Source: Nematostella vectensis
Lineage: Eukaryota > Cnidaria > Anthozoa > Actiniaria > Edwardsiidae
Length of the DNA: 64,000 nucleotides
Assembly: GCF_932526225.1 (NCBI RefSeq)
Contig: NC_064041.1
Coordinates: 12,761,951 to 12,825,950, forward strand
Direction: 5' to 3'
Below are positions 46,201 to 57,516 of the stretch, piece after piece (within the stretch, counting starts at the first letter, position 1; each line of letters begins with the position of its first letter). The notes below the pieces were generated by a model that was not told where the DNA came from, did no database searches, and saw only the letters and a program-made list of their open reading frames with translations. The position numbers and the translations under genes were made by a program.

Positions 46201-49200
46201 TAACATTAACACCTGAAATAACAATAACAACAATGTGAAAGAGCATCAAAAACAGTAACATTAACACCTGAAATAACAATAACAACAATGCGATAGAGCA
46301 TCAAAAACAGTAACATTAACACCTGAAATAACAATAACAACAATGCGATAGAGCATCAAAAACAGTAACATTAACACCTGAAATAACAATAACAACAATG
46401 CGATAGAGCATCATAAACAGTAACATTAACACCTGAAATAACAATAACAACAATGCGATAGAGCATCATAAACAGTAACATTAACACCTGAAATAACAAT
46501 AACAACAATGCGATAGAGCATCAAAAACAGTAACATTAACAAATAACAATAACAACAATGCGATAGAGCATCATAAACAGTAACATTAACACCTGAAATA
46601 ACAATAACAACAATGCGATAGAGCATCAAAAACAGTAACATTAACACCTGAAATAACAATAACAACAATGTGAAAGAGCATCAAAAACAGTAACATTAAC
46701 ACCTGAAATAACAATAACAACAATGCGATAGAGCATCAAAAACAGTAACATTAACACCTGAAATAACAATAACAACAATGTGATAGAGCATCAAAAACAG
46801 TAACATTAACACCTGAAATAACAATAACAACAATGTGAAAGAGCATCAAAAACAGTGACATTAACACCTGAAATAACAATAACAACAATGCGATAGAGCA
46901 TCATAAACAGTAACATTAACACCTGAAATAACAATAACGACAATGCGATAGAGCATCAAAAACAGTAACATTAACACCTGAAATAACAATAACAACAATG
47001 CGATAGAGCATCACAAACAGTAACATTAACACCTGAAATAACAATAACAACAATGCGATAGAGCATCAAAAACAGTAACATTAACACCTGAAATAACAAT
47101 AACAACAATGCGATAGAGCATCAAAAACAGTAACATTAACAAATAACAATAACAACAATGCGATAGAGCATCAAAAACAGTAACATTAACACCTGAAATA
47201 ACAATAACAACAATGTGAAAGAGCATCAAAAACAGTAACATTAACACCTGAAATAACAATAACAATAACAACAATGCGAAAGAGCATCAAAAACAGTAAC
47301 ATTAACACCTGAAATAACAATAACAACAATGCGATAGAGCATCAAAAACAGTAACATTAACACCTGAAATAACAATAACAATAACAACAATGCGATAGAG
47401 CATCAAAAACAGTAACATTAACACCTGAAATAACAATAACAACAACGCGATAGAGCATCAAAAACAGTAACATTAACACCTGAAATAACAATAACAACAA
47501 TGCGATAGAGCATCAAAAACAGTAACATTAACACCTGAAATAACAATAACAACAATGCGATAGAGCATCAAAAACAGTAACATTAACACCTGAAATAACA
47601 ATAACAACAATGCGATAGAGCATCAAAAACAGTAACATTAACAAATAACAATAACAACAATGCGATAGAGCATCAAAAACAGTAACATTAACACCTGAAA
47701 TAACAATAACAACAATGTGAAAGAGCATCAAAAACAGTAACATTAACACCTGAAATAACAATAACAATAACAACAATGCGAAAGAGCATCAAAAACAGTA
47801 ACATTAACACCTGAAATAACAATAACAACAATGCGATAGAGCATCAAAAACAGTAACATTAACACCTGAAATAACAATAACAATAACAACAACGCGATAG
47901 AGCATCAAAAACAGTAACATTAACACCTGAAATAACAATAACAACAATGCGATAGAGCATCAAAAACAGTAACATTAACACCTGAAATAACAATAACAAC
48001 AATGCGATAGAGCATCAAAAACAGTAACATTAACACCTGAAATAACAATAACAACAATGCGATAGAGCATCAAAAGCAGTAACATTAACAAATAACAATA
48101 ACAATAATGCGATAGAGCATCAAAAACAGTAACATTAACACCTGAAATAACAATAACAACAGTGCGATAGAGCATCAAAAACAGTAACAACACCTGAAAT
48201 AACAATAACAACAATGCGATAGAGCATCAAAAACTGTAACATTAACACCTGAAATAACAATAACAACAATGCGATAGAGCATCAAAAACAGTAACATTAA
48301 CAAATAACAATAACAACAATGCGATAGAGCATCAAAAACAGTAACATTAACACCTGAAATAACAATAACAACAATGCGATAGAGCATCAAAAACAGTAAC
48401 ATTAACAAATAACAATAACAACAATGCGATAGAGCATCAAAAACAGTAACATTAACACCTGAAATAACAATAACAACAACTCGATAGAGCATCAAAAACA
48501 GTAACATTAACACCTGAAATAACAATAACAACAATGCGATAGAGCATCAAAAACAGTAACAACACCTGAAATAACAATAACAACAATGCGATAGAGCATC
48601 AAAAACAGTAACATTAACACCTGAAATAACAATAACAACAATGCGATAGAGCATCAAAAACAGTGACGTTAACAAATAACAATAACAATAATGCGATAGA
48701 GCATAAAAAACAGTAACATTAACACCTGAAATAACAATAACAACAATGCGAAAGAGCATCAAAAACAGTAACATTAACACCTGAAATAACAATAACAACA
48801 ATGCGATAGAGCATCAAAAACAGTAACAACACCTGAAATAACAATAACAACAATGCGATAGAGCATCAAAAACAGTAACATTAACACCTGAAATAACAAT
48901 AACAACAATGCGATAGAGCATCAAAAACAGTGACGTTAACAAATAACAATAACAATAATGCGATAGAGCATAAAAAACAGTAATAAGAATAATAGTATGT
49001 AAACAGCATTTTGATTGAAACAGAACAACTTCCCAGAAATGATAACAATTATTATTATCATAATACCGGTAACAAAGACAACAAATGCAAAACAAACAAA
49101 ACGATGATGACACAACTACTGCAAAACAAGTAATAATGATAATAATTATGATGATAATAATGATAATGATAATAAAGACGAAATTACAACCCGATAAACT

Positions 49201-51746
49201 ACATACCGGTAAAATATTCACAGTGCATGTGTAAGTAGACGTAAGTAAGATATAGTCAATGTTTTGATTTGCTTCAATTTTCTTTAAGGCTGCCAGAATT
49301 TCTTCATAGCCTCGGCGTCACTGTCAGTGACATATCTTCAGACCTTGCGCAACTCGTAAAGACATTTCGGTATGTTCAGAAGGTTTGGTGATTTAATAAG
49401 GCCACCTCGTTAGAAGATTTGGTGATTTGGTATCGAAATTCCCGATAAACCCGGAAACCCGGAAAGTCACCCGGTAAGCCCCCGATAAACTTTACGGGTG
49501 TTTCTCAAAACGCCCGTTATTGTCGGGCCCGGAAAAAATCCCGGTAACTTATGGGAGCTCAAGAGCTCCCGTTAACTTTCCGGGAATTACTTTTAATGCG
49601 ATAATTGATATCCAAAACGATGTTTTCCTTAATATTTTCAGCTGAATTTATAGAATTTTGCTATTCGTCTAGAATTGGCCAAGTTGAACTAAACAATTTG
49701 GTGCTATATTTTCCGATTAAATCTCGCCATTCTCAAGTTGTGTCGAGTCGTAGTGAATTTTCATCACTTGAGGAAACCATATCACTGCCCCGAAAGAAGT
49801 GGGCCAATCACGGCTAACATCATTTATGGGATTCCCTACCAGCCAATCAGGTTTCTTTTCTGTCAAATGATTTGACATGTAGCCGTCACCGTGCGCCTAA
49901 AAAAATGTAAACAACTTTGCGAAGGTATTGGAAGTTTGCTACAAAATGAGACTTTATCTACTTGTTCTTTGTCTTTTTTTTTCGAAAAGTGCCGATGCCA
50001 CAGCAGTGTTTGGGTTACCAGTTGTCTACAAACATCGACAAATCTACGATTTTTATTGATATTCAATAATTATTTAGCCAATCTTTTCATTAACTCTGAA
50101 AATTATAATTTGCTTATCGGGAACCCGCAAACCACCGGAACACTACCGCTAGCCTTGAGAAACGCTCTTCCTCGCCCGGAAAGGTATCCCGAAAACTCTC
50201 CCGGTACCCTAACGGGCCCGGATATTACCGGGAGTTTTGAGAAACGACCCCCAGGCCCGTAGCAAGGACCTTGAGAGGGGGGGGGGGGGGGAGTACGTAC
50301 CCATTTAGAGGACCTTTTCTCTTAGGAAGCTCGCCATAGCTCGTAATGGTACTCAATTTTCCTTCATTAGAGCGGACCTTCTAGTCGAGTGGGGTGGTTC
50401 TTCCGAACCCCCCGAATCCCCCCTGGCTACCGGCTTGATGTCCCTTCTGCTTTGTGGTAAAGACGCCCAATGTAGTTCCTGTATTTCTCTTTCGCAGTTT
50501 GCTGAGCCAGAATACGATGCTAAAGACTCTGCAGTGGAACGTCGTGGCAGTTGTTCTCATTCTCATGTGAGTAGCTCTGAGTCGCCTTGTTAAAATTTTA
50601 TGAATAGAAATACTACAGACAAGCTGGGTGGTCTGCGTATATAGGCGTGGTGGAAGGCAGCGAAATAAATCAACACTCCGATGAACGGTTACTGCGCGAA
50701 ATGTCAGCTAAAATACTCTGTGGTCACAGAGGCGTCAAACATACACTTCACCTTTGTGTTGATTTGTTTCCATTGAAATAGGTCTAACGCGGAGGACCTA
50801 GTTTGTTTACTTTATACAGGCCCGTGACCAGGATTTTTCTGGGAGGGGGGGGGGGGGGGTGCCAAATCCGAAAAAGCGGACCCAATTTTTCCGGGGGAGA
50901 GGGGATGGTGAGGGCGTGCGTTTTTTGTATAAAATCTGACCACCCCGGAAAGAACAAAAGGGATTTTCTTCTGGCATTGCAGTATCTCCACGCGACGTTT
51001 ATTATTGCATGAATTATAGATTTATGACATACCAGAGTGAATTTCAATTATTTTCGAGCTTCTCAAAATAACACGCTCATCCTTGCAAGTGCCACTATCA
51101 TTTTCTCTAACGTGCCCGAGTTCAAACCCAATTTAGAAACTAGACTAGTTGTGTGGCCAAATCACTAGCTCGGGCGACAGTATTTTTTAATATAAAAGGT
51201 TTGAGTAAAACAATGTAATCTTGCTATGCCCTGGGACTTAAAGGCCGAGTTAAGTATGATAACCTCGTGATGTATTCAGATTCATTCTGTCTGAGTTTTA
51301 ATCAAATGATCTAAAACATTTTGACCAGGCTCCGACATCGGAACAAGATAATCAAAGAGAGACTTGAGACAACACCCGATCCAAAGAGCGCTTTGCTTAA
51401 GGGACTGGGACTGGCGAATGAAGAATTCGATCCGTTTTTTCTCGCCTTGGAAAAGAAATTACTTGACAAGGGACATTCTTTGACTGATCACCAATCCACT
51501 TCTGACATACCACGTACTCAGACACACAAGGTCGAGCAGGAACTGGGCACTGCATTGCACGAGCGTCGTGAACATGGAAATGTTGGGACGTTTGTGGAAT
51601 TCAGAATTGAAAATAGTGCTCGGACACAAAAAACTGAGGAAAAACCGGTAACTAGGCATAAAAAGGGAGAAGATGATTGGCCAATGGGCATTAATCATGG
51701 TAGCGCATGCGTGGAAAAATACAGTGAAATGGAAGATTTGGATTAA
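37299..51746 (+). CDS. RPAP2: RNA polymerase II-associated protein 2 (Rtr1-family CTD phosphatase)
   Basis: Fourteen exons (plus): 37299-37347, 37437-37494, 37757-37871, 38219-38317, 38614-38679, 41189-41277, 41571-41615, 41740-41793, 42439-43013, 43808-43929, 44995-45080, 49289-49369, 50498-50566, 51329-51746; 1926 nt, 641 residues (human 612). RPAP2/Rtr1 acts on Ser5-phosphorylated RNA polymerase II CTD and helps polymerase assembly and nuclear import. The Rtr1 zinc domain is clear: [20 protein letters not shown] (Cys96, Cys101), then [15 protein letters not shown], then [15 protein letters not shown] (Cys132, Cys136). Later parts also fit RPAP2: [15 protein letters not shown] near the end of the 575-nt exon, [19 protein letters not shown], and the C-terminal [20 protein letters not shown] region. 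The middle is fast-evolving, Ser/Thr-rich with repeated SVTS words. Intron 5 is almost wholly a 32-bp satellite and intron 11 a 55-bp satellite. The starting ATG ([10 protein letters not shown]) opens a Lys-rich N-terminus as in other RPAP2 proteins. Confidence 0.94.
39124..41179. repeat. 32-bp minisatellite, 64 units without an indel
   Basis: The unit is GTGGTTTAAAGATGCCTAAC then AGGATTCGTATT. Unit starts at 39124 and 41172 differ by exactly 2048 bp, that is 64 units of 32, so no length change has occurred. Variation is limited to a few positions (AGGATTC, AGGATTT, ACGATTC, rare ATGTC or GCTTA). The array is most of RPAP2 intron 5, and its final partial unit runs directly into the acceptor tract TTTCTATTTGCAG. 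Confidence 0.96.
43955..44095. repeat. CCGCGG-rich inverted repeat
   Basis: A compact stretch of CGCGG/CCGCG words in both orientations (GGCCGCGGTTTTATGAATAT, GTTACCGCGGTCAACGCGG, CGCCGCGGTTTTGCCGCGG), unlike its AT-rich surroundings. Just after RPAP2 exon 10. Probably a short MITE. Confidence 0.6.
44263..44841. mobile_element. 579-bp element with long terminal inverted repeats
   Basis: The left end GCTAGTCTTAGGTTGCGTTA then GGGATTGGGTCGAGCGAACG and TTCTGGGG is mirrored, with about 80% identity, by the right end that finishes CCCACGCAACGTAAGAATAG. No coding capacity; RPAP2 intron 10. Confidence 0.7.
45345..48985. repeat. 55-bp minisatellite (about 65 copies) with higher-order structure
   Basis: The unit is GATAGAGCATCAAAAACAGT, AACATTAACACCTGAAATAA, CAATAACAACAATGC. 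Shorter units lack CCTGAAATA and longer ones add AATAAC. Longer blocks recur: the minus-strand frames at 47026-47274 and 47528-47776 are identical over 82 codons, an offset of 502 bp, so groups of about nine units were copied together. Minus-strand frames of 60-135 residues (repeats of [20 protein letters not shown]) are an artefact of this. The array fills RPAP2 intron 11. Confidence 0.94.
49500..50245. mobile_element. 746-bp element with CCCGGTAA-type internal repeats
   Basis: The left end GTTTCTCAAAACGCCCGTTA is mirrored by the right end (TACCGGGAGTTTTGAGAAAC). CCCGG/CCGGG words in both orientations cluster at both ends (CCCGGTAACTTATGGGAGCT at left, CTCCCGGTACCCTAACGGG at right), while the middle is plain AT-rich DNA. 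Related CCCGATAAACCCGGAAACCC sequence continues about 65 bp outside the left end. RPAP2 intron 12; no coding capacity seen. Confidence 0.6.
50254..50435. repeat. Dispersed repeat ending CAGGCCCGTAGC ... CTGGCTACCGG
   Basis: About 180 bp with a long G-run, GGACCTTCTAGTCGAGTGGG and GGTTCTTCCGAACCCCCC. A reversed, shorter copy is at about 32660-32745 (AGTTCGGAAGAGCCCCCCAC, CGACTGGAAGGTCC) in GCLM intron 5. Confidence 0.65.
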
Positions 51747-51759
51747 CAGGGATTTTACA

Positions 51760-52002
51760 GCCTAGTCTATGAAGCCACTCTCGGGGGCGTCGCGCGATAC
51801 ATGTCGCCTGCAAGTCTCCTAGTTTAGCCACCCAGAGAGACATGGTAGCACGCGCAGAATCTTGTAGCCGCGACAAAGAAATGTTTCTCTACAAAATTTG
51901 TCGCGCACTACATGTTTTTTGCGGTGGCTAAACTAGGAACATTAAGGAGACGTGTCGCACGCTCCATGTCGCGCTCGACATGTCGCCTCGTTTAGCCAGG
52001 CC
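51760..52002. mobile_element. MITE-like element directly behind the RPAP2 stop
   Basis: The right end GTTTAGCCAGGCC equals that of the element at 9818-10215. Inside are paired GACATGTCG/CGACATG and CTAGTTTAGCCACC/GGTGGCTAAACTAG words. It starts about 13 bp after the stop codon, so it probably forms part of the RPAP2 3' UTR. Confidence 0.65.
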
Positions 52003-53329
52003 TTTAGAGTAAAAAAATATATATTTGCGTAAAAGCGACATTTGCTACAGGTAGAACGAGTCCACACTTAGCTATGTTACCATGGCATTGTTGTCAAACC
52101 TTTCTTTACTGGTTGGAAGAATAATGTTGAACTGAACGTTACTTAGATATTACACTCCCATTTAAATAATATATTGTCCTTCTTAAGTAAATTGTACTAC
52201 TTGTGGAAAATTGAATAATACTATTGTGTATAAACTACTGACTACATATTTGTACTGATGTGCTGAGAAACATTTTATAACATTTTCCATTTTGCTGTTT
52301 TGTTTGTATTTTCGTTTTATCTTCTGCGGGCTGCAAACTGACTTTAGCGTTGAGCCATAGTGATTCTTGCTTCTCGTGATACTCTTGCTTTGTTTAAAAA
52401 GAAAATTGATTATAATTTACCCTTTTTTCATAGCCATTTAGTAACACAATTGTTGTTGCTTGTTTACACCTTTAAAAAATGGGATAGAACCCGGATGAAC
52501 TGATTCGCATTTCGTTTGTGGCGGTGGAGCCGGTAAGACATTCTTTGGGTCAAAAGAATACAAAAATAATCCAAATCGCATACTTTTTTGTTGCAATAAT
52601 TCAAGTGTTGTTTTTTTTAGACAATTTTTCTACGACTTTTTGTCAGAACGACTTTTTTTCCTGTCTGGAAATAATTATATTGATGAGAAAAATGTTTATG
52701 AATATTCAATTCCCTCGTCATGGACATAACAAGCTAATAGGTGGGGTCGGTTTGGTTTCTTCTTTAGCCATAAAGCAAAAAACTGGAACGATTTCTTTGA
52801 GCGGAAAGTCAGCATAAAGGGAAAAATAAGACTAAGTGTGCACTAAAACTCACTTTGCATTCAATGTTCCAACATGGTTTTCCTTTGCGTAAGGTATTTT
52901 TCAAACAATTAGGAGTTTTTAAGACCTGTTCACTGAATTATTCACGAGTCCATCAGGTTTGGGCATGAACACAATCGCTGTGTTGCGCAAGTGCGAATAA
53001 ATAGTTCGTCATTGGGGGGTAGCGAATCGCTAGTAACTTTGACTTCCAATCAGATCTCAACTCGAGTTATTCCCCTCAGGGTACAAACCCCGATACAGAT
53101 TTGACTCAAAACTACAAATCCTTCGCCTTCCTTGCACTTGGATTCCAAGATTTTGGTTGCACTGGAGCTAAAGTTGCTCCGCGCATTTCCACGCCTATAC
53201 TCTTGAATCCTAAGGACAGTCTTAGTTGTACAGAGCCCTATCAAATATTAACAGAACTTCGGCTGTAAAAGTCTACTGGAAAGAGCAAGGAATTGTGCAT
53301 AAAGAAGCATACAAACAACACTGAACACA
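52003..53329. other. Spacer between RPAP2 and the SNAG-domain gene
   Basis: AT-rich; no exon recognised. The last 100-300 bp should hold the 5' leader and promoter of the SNAG gene. Confidence 0.5.
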
Positions 53330-53834
53330 ATGCCACGGGCTTTTCTCGTCAGGACCAAGCCTGCATTTACTGACACTGAGTTGGTGAAAGGTAAGTGCCT
53401 TGCCGAAATGTTGCTTATCAAGTTCCGAGCTGTAGGGTTGTGCAGAACGGGCATCAGGTTGTGCAGTGAACCCTGAAGACTGGTACCCGCGAAAAATTTC
53501 CCCCTCTTAACTATCTGAGATTTTAGCCATCGATGCGTTCCTGGCCGACTCTAGGAAATGTCTTGTTGTTTATTATTGCTCCGGGAAGAAAAAAACTGCG
53601 TCCGAGGATTACCAAAATATAAACAATCCTTATTTCTGTAACATGATCATTTGGTGGTTTTGTGTGACCCAGGGAAGGAAAAGCAGACGAAGGAAAAGCA
53701 GACGAAGGAAGTGATACACACAGAGACCAAGAATGGATTCACGGATTTGGAGAAATCTCGTCAAATCCATGGCAAGAGTCCCGAACAATTCCATTCATCT
53801 TACTGCACTGATTCAAAGCAGAAACTTAACTCAG
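53330..53834 (+). CDS. SNAG-domain protein, first two exons (partial)
   Basis: Exon 1 (53330-53390) starts at an ATG with MPRAFLVRTK, the SNAG repressor motif at the very N-terminus of Gfi, Snail, Scratch, Ovo-like and Insm zinc-finger proteins, where it recruits the LSD1/CoREST complex. It ends AAAG/GTAAGT, phase 1. Exon 2 (53673-53834) begins after TGTGACCCAG and ends TCAG/GTATGG, phase 1; it encodes a charged linker with a duplicated KEKQT and no domain. The two join in frame (74 codons so far). No C2H2 finger exon was found downstream to 57400, so the rest is beyond the window, displaced by the satellite and retrotransposon, or lost. Which SNAG family it belongs to cannot be told from the N-terminus; MPRAFLV is closest to Ovo-like proteins as I know them. 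Confidence 0.72.
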
Positions 53835-56800
53835 GTATGGAAATAAATAACAAGTCTTTGGATTAGCTTACAGTTTCATGAAATGGAAACAAACTAAGAG
53901 CTCTTGTGTCTGATGTTCTAGATGTGCAACAAGGTATTTGGTCGTATTTTTTATTATAATTGACCAAACCCTTAAAGCTTTAAATACTTGTGTGCATTTT
54001 ATCTTTTGACGGCGGGACTTCGTCTTTTTGGTTGCCTTCAGATACTCTAGATTTTCCAATTTGTATAAAATATATATATAATGTTTGCTACGTGATTCGA
54101 TCCAAATATCAGCTTTTTAAAATGTAAATTGTTAGATGTGGTGGCAAGGACTGTATATCTTGCGACTGGTGGCAAACGTTTGACAGTATGCATTTGCGGT
54201 TATGGGTGGGACCTCTATTTACTGCAACCACTCCATCTTTTCTCGTCGCCAAACCGTTTTTTTTACAAAGTAAAGCAAAGCAAGGGCGCTTTTCACGATT
54301 TAAATCTGTGCACCGATCGTGCGCTACACTCGTTATTGAGTTAAATACTGATTTAGTTGCACAATGAAAGCCAAGCCGTCACTTACACAGTTTACTCATA
54401 CGCTAAGACAAGCCGTTGATTGCTTAATTAAGACTTGCACTGCGGCAGCTGAGAAGCAATTTCAAGGAATCCTAGTTTTCTTCATTATACCCTTTTTCCA
54501 AACTTTTCTTGACACTCTCTGTGCAACGATACTCCTTTTAGACATGGTAAGGCGATAAGTGGATAAGGTATCCTTTTCAAAACTTGGCTGCTTACCAAAT
54601 TCGTCAAAACTCGGGCGGTATTAATTTTCATTCGCTTTTTTCTGCTTTCCCCTGTTGCTCCACCAGTTCAACACTAGTCATAAATAGTCCAAAAAAGAAA
54701 TAAAAATCATTTAATCCCATATCAAATCGTTATCTCTTTTTCAAAATCCTAATCCAATTTACTTTTCAATAGAATCAGATTTGAAATAACTATTTTGGCA
54801 AGAATTCGTATTTCATTTTCTGATTTTCTAAGTACTAACGCTTGCCTATAAACTCGTGAAGTGAAAGCCTTGGAGTTCGGGTAGCGAAGATATAGTTCGA
54901 AACTTGAAGAAGAACCTTAAATTTAGGCTATTATTCTATTTTATATTCTAGATAAGAGAAAGGGCCACTGGTTTAATAACGATATCGAAAAAAAAAAAAA
55001 AAAACGGGGGACACAAGCCTCGAGTTAAGAGCCAAATAAAGGTACACCTTTGAAACTGGATTTAATACCTAGACGTCTGTTTTGAAAAGTAAATCACCAA
55101 ACCACCATTGGCTCTTTCTTATATATACTCAATCGTTTTATTCATTGCAAAAATCGCCATAACACTTCAGAAACTATCCAAAGTTTAACAAATTCTGCTC
55201 TTGGATTTTGTCTTTTAAATGAAGGGTTACTATGATCTGACTTTAGCGTTTCAAGACGTTAAAGCGTTTCTTTAAAGTTCCTGCATGGTAACAACAAGGC
55301 TTTCATTTTTTTTATTAGTTCTGTCTCTTAATATCATTAGCCAACCCACAATCATTCAATCTCCCAAAGGAAAAGAAAAATCAGCGTTAAATTTGAGGCT
55401 AACATAACGAATCTCCCTTTTTGTTAACAAATTGTTTATTCTTCTAAATCTTTTTTTCCTGAATGTAAAAGAATATTCTTATTGCCTCAGCACACAGCAC
55501 GTATTTGTCTCGTGCGTGTTATCAGCAAAGGCTGGCGCATCTCCAGAGATAAACACGCTCCAATGAATCGCCCCGTGCCTCGGCCACCCGCAGATGGGTT
55601 CATGAAGCATGGACGATTTTTACATCGCCTTTCTTGATGTTTTTTTTTTTTAACTCCAAATGAGTTACAACTATTTAAAATAAGGTTGCACTCTGATAGC
55701 TCATGTATCGTTACTAACAGCGTAAATCGGGATTTAAAAATATGGACTAATGTCAAGAGAAACACAAAAAGCAGTACCAACGAACAATCCTATAAGAGCG
55801 CCGTTACTGGCCATGTGCTTAGTTTTACTTTTTTTTAATGTATCAGCATAAATCCATCATTTTGTGTCAATTCTATCTAGTTTCAAGACCTCTTAGTGGA
55901 TCGAGGCTTGTAAACCTTTATTGTATTGTATAATAAAAGCGAATCCATGTTAAGAAAGCTGTAGGTTTGTTTTTGTTTACGCGCCCCTAAGCATTCTCTA
56001 AGGCTTTCGAAGTTGTCTCCCATGAAGCAAATTGGGCTACGACAAATGATTCTCGAGTGTTCGAAATAGGTATACACCTTTTCTAAAAGAGGTGTCAGTG
56101 CAAATGACAAATACCGATTATTAAATTGCAGTTCTTTCAAAAAATACCATGGCACTCGATAACTTTCTACTGAAGAAAATGTGGATAACATCTCATCTTT
56201 ATTATTACAAATAATTATACCTATAGATTCATACCAGTAGATTGGTCTTAGAACGGCCATTCGCCATTTGCCTTGACAACGTTTATTGAAATAGGTGTAA
56301 ATACCTATCGTAAATGAGGTATTAAATCCATGTGTTGTAACCCGCAGTGGATTATGGGTAAGATATGAATGGCTGAATCCTGGTGTTTGAAAGCCATGTT
56401 AATGTTTACACGCACAGAAACAAATATACTTCACTTTTCTAAACCTGCACTTGGTTTTATTTACGCTTATTTGCTTTTTTTTTGATACCCATAAGGCACT
56501 ACGGGTTACGACACATGGAATCTCCGTGGGTAACCTCATTTCAATAGGTTTATGGTCGTTTTGCGCTAAAAAGATAAAGTCTCTTGGAAAGAGATTTGTG
56601 TGTAAGGTTACAGGCTACAGATCATAACATCATCATAACATTCTACCTGACAAATGCGTTTGATATATACCATCCATCCAAACGTTTTCAATACTGTTTA
56701 CTTGACAATTACTTGTTTTCTAATGTTTTCTCAGTTAGTTCACGTGCTGCAGTATCCTTGCGATGATAAATGATTAAAGCCGCATTGTCACCAGTTTTCT

Positions 56801-56877
56801 TCCGGAGGACCAACGGAAACCTCAACCGTTAAAGGACAATAGAATCTATTAGAATCCGCGGTTTTTATTAGGCCATC
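53835..56877. other. No exon recognised; dispersed repeats
   Basis: Presumed intron of the SNAG gene or intergenic DNA. Contains a copy of the CTATTTAAAATAAGGTTGCA end motif (55663), a related GAAATAGGTATACACC end (56066) and the element at 56298-56565. The 125-residue minus-strand frame at 55883-56260 shows no family motif. Confidence 0.5.
56298..56565. mobile_element. MITE with about 65-bp terminal inverted repeats
   Basis: The left end TAAATACCTATCGTAAATGA continues to TCCATGTGTTGTAACCCGCA; the right end is its reverse complement with a few changes (TGCGGGTTACGACACATGGA-like, then GTAACCTCATTTCAATAGGT). The inside matches 11410-11610. This is the best-preserved member of the ACCTATTT family in the window. 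Confidence 0.75.
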
Positions 56878-57345
56878 CTAAGAAGAGGGACGCCATTACA
56901 CCCATTCTTAAGGAACTTCACTGGCTACCTGTTGCTTCTAGAATAGACTTTAAAATTCTTACAATCACACATAAAGCTCTCCACAACCAGGCTCCTGAAT
57001 ATATCACTGAACTCTTAACACCGTATACGCCATCTCGATCCCTTAGATCTGCTAACAAGAACCTTCTCGTCATTCCTAAATCACGAACAAAAACTTATGG
57101 GGACAGATCTTTTTCAAACTTTGCAGCTAAATTATGGAACTCCCTCCCCCTACACATTAGAAACACCGACTGTCTCAGCAAATTTAAATCGTCTTTAAAG
57201 ACGTACTTATTTTGTAAGCACTACAACAATTGATTAGTTTTAACCATTAGAAATATTATCATAAGTATTAGTATAATAGAGTAGGATGTTTGTAAAGCAT
57301 TGAGATTTTTATAATGCTATATTAAATTATTATTATTATTATTAT
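56878..57345 (+). mobile_element. 5'-truncated CR1/L2-like LINE, 3' end
   Basis: An open frame (56878-57233) encodes the typical C-terminal tail of a LINE reverse-transcriptase protein: ITPILKELHWLPV, RIDFKILTITHKAL, APEYITELL, YGDRSFSNFAAKLWNSLP and a final FKSSLKTYLF. The stop is followed by about 80 bp and a TTATTATTATTATTATT tail, as in CR1/L2 elements. All upstream RT and endonuclease sequence is absent. No frameshift is seen in the fragment, so the insertion is fairly young. Confidence 0.88.
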
Positions 57346-57516
57346 CCGCTCTAAATTATCAATCACATCCTCAAAGAAACTCCCAATAGACACACTGCTT
57401 TCACAATTTTAAAATATTTTTCGCCTTTTCGTTTTTTTGTTACGTAATCGACCGGAAGTAAACTGGTGACAATGCGGCTTTAAAGGGGAAAATATGAGTT
57501 CATGACTTTCTATATT

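Noticed and set aside
45459..49221. Series of minus-strand hydrophobic frames of 60-135 residues
   Set aside because: They are translations of the 55-bp satellite, repeating the same peptide with length changes; they lie in an intron of RPAP2 on the other strand.
55883..56260. 125-residue minus-strand frame starting at an ATG
   Set aside because: No motif or family resemblance, and it lies among dispersed repeat ends. Could be a remnant of a transposon protein, but I cannot support it.
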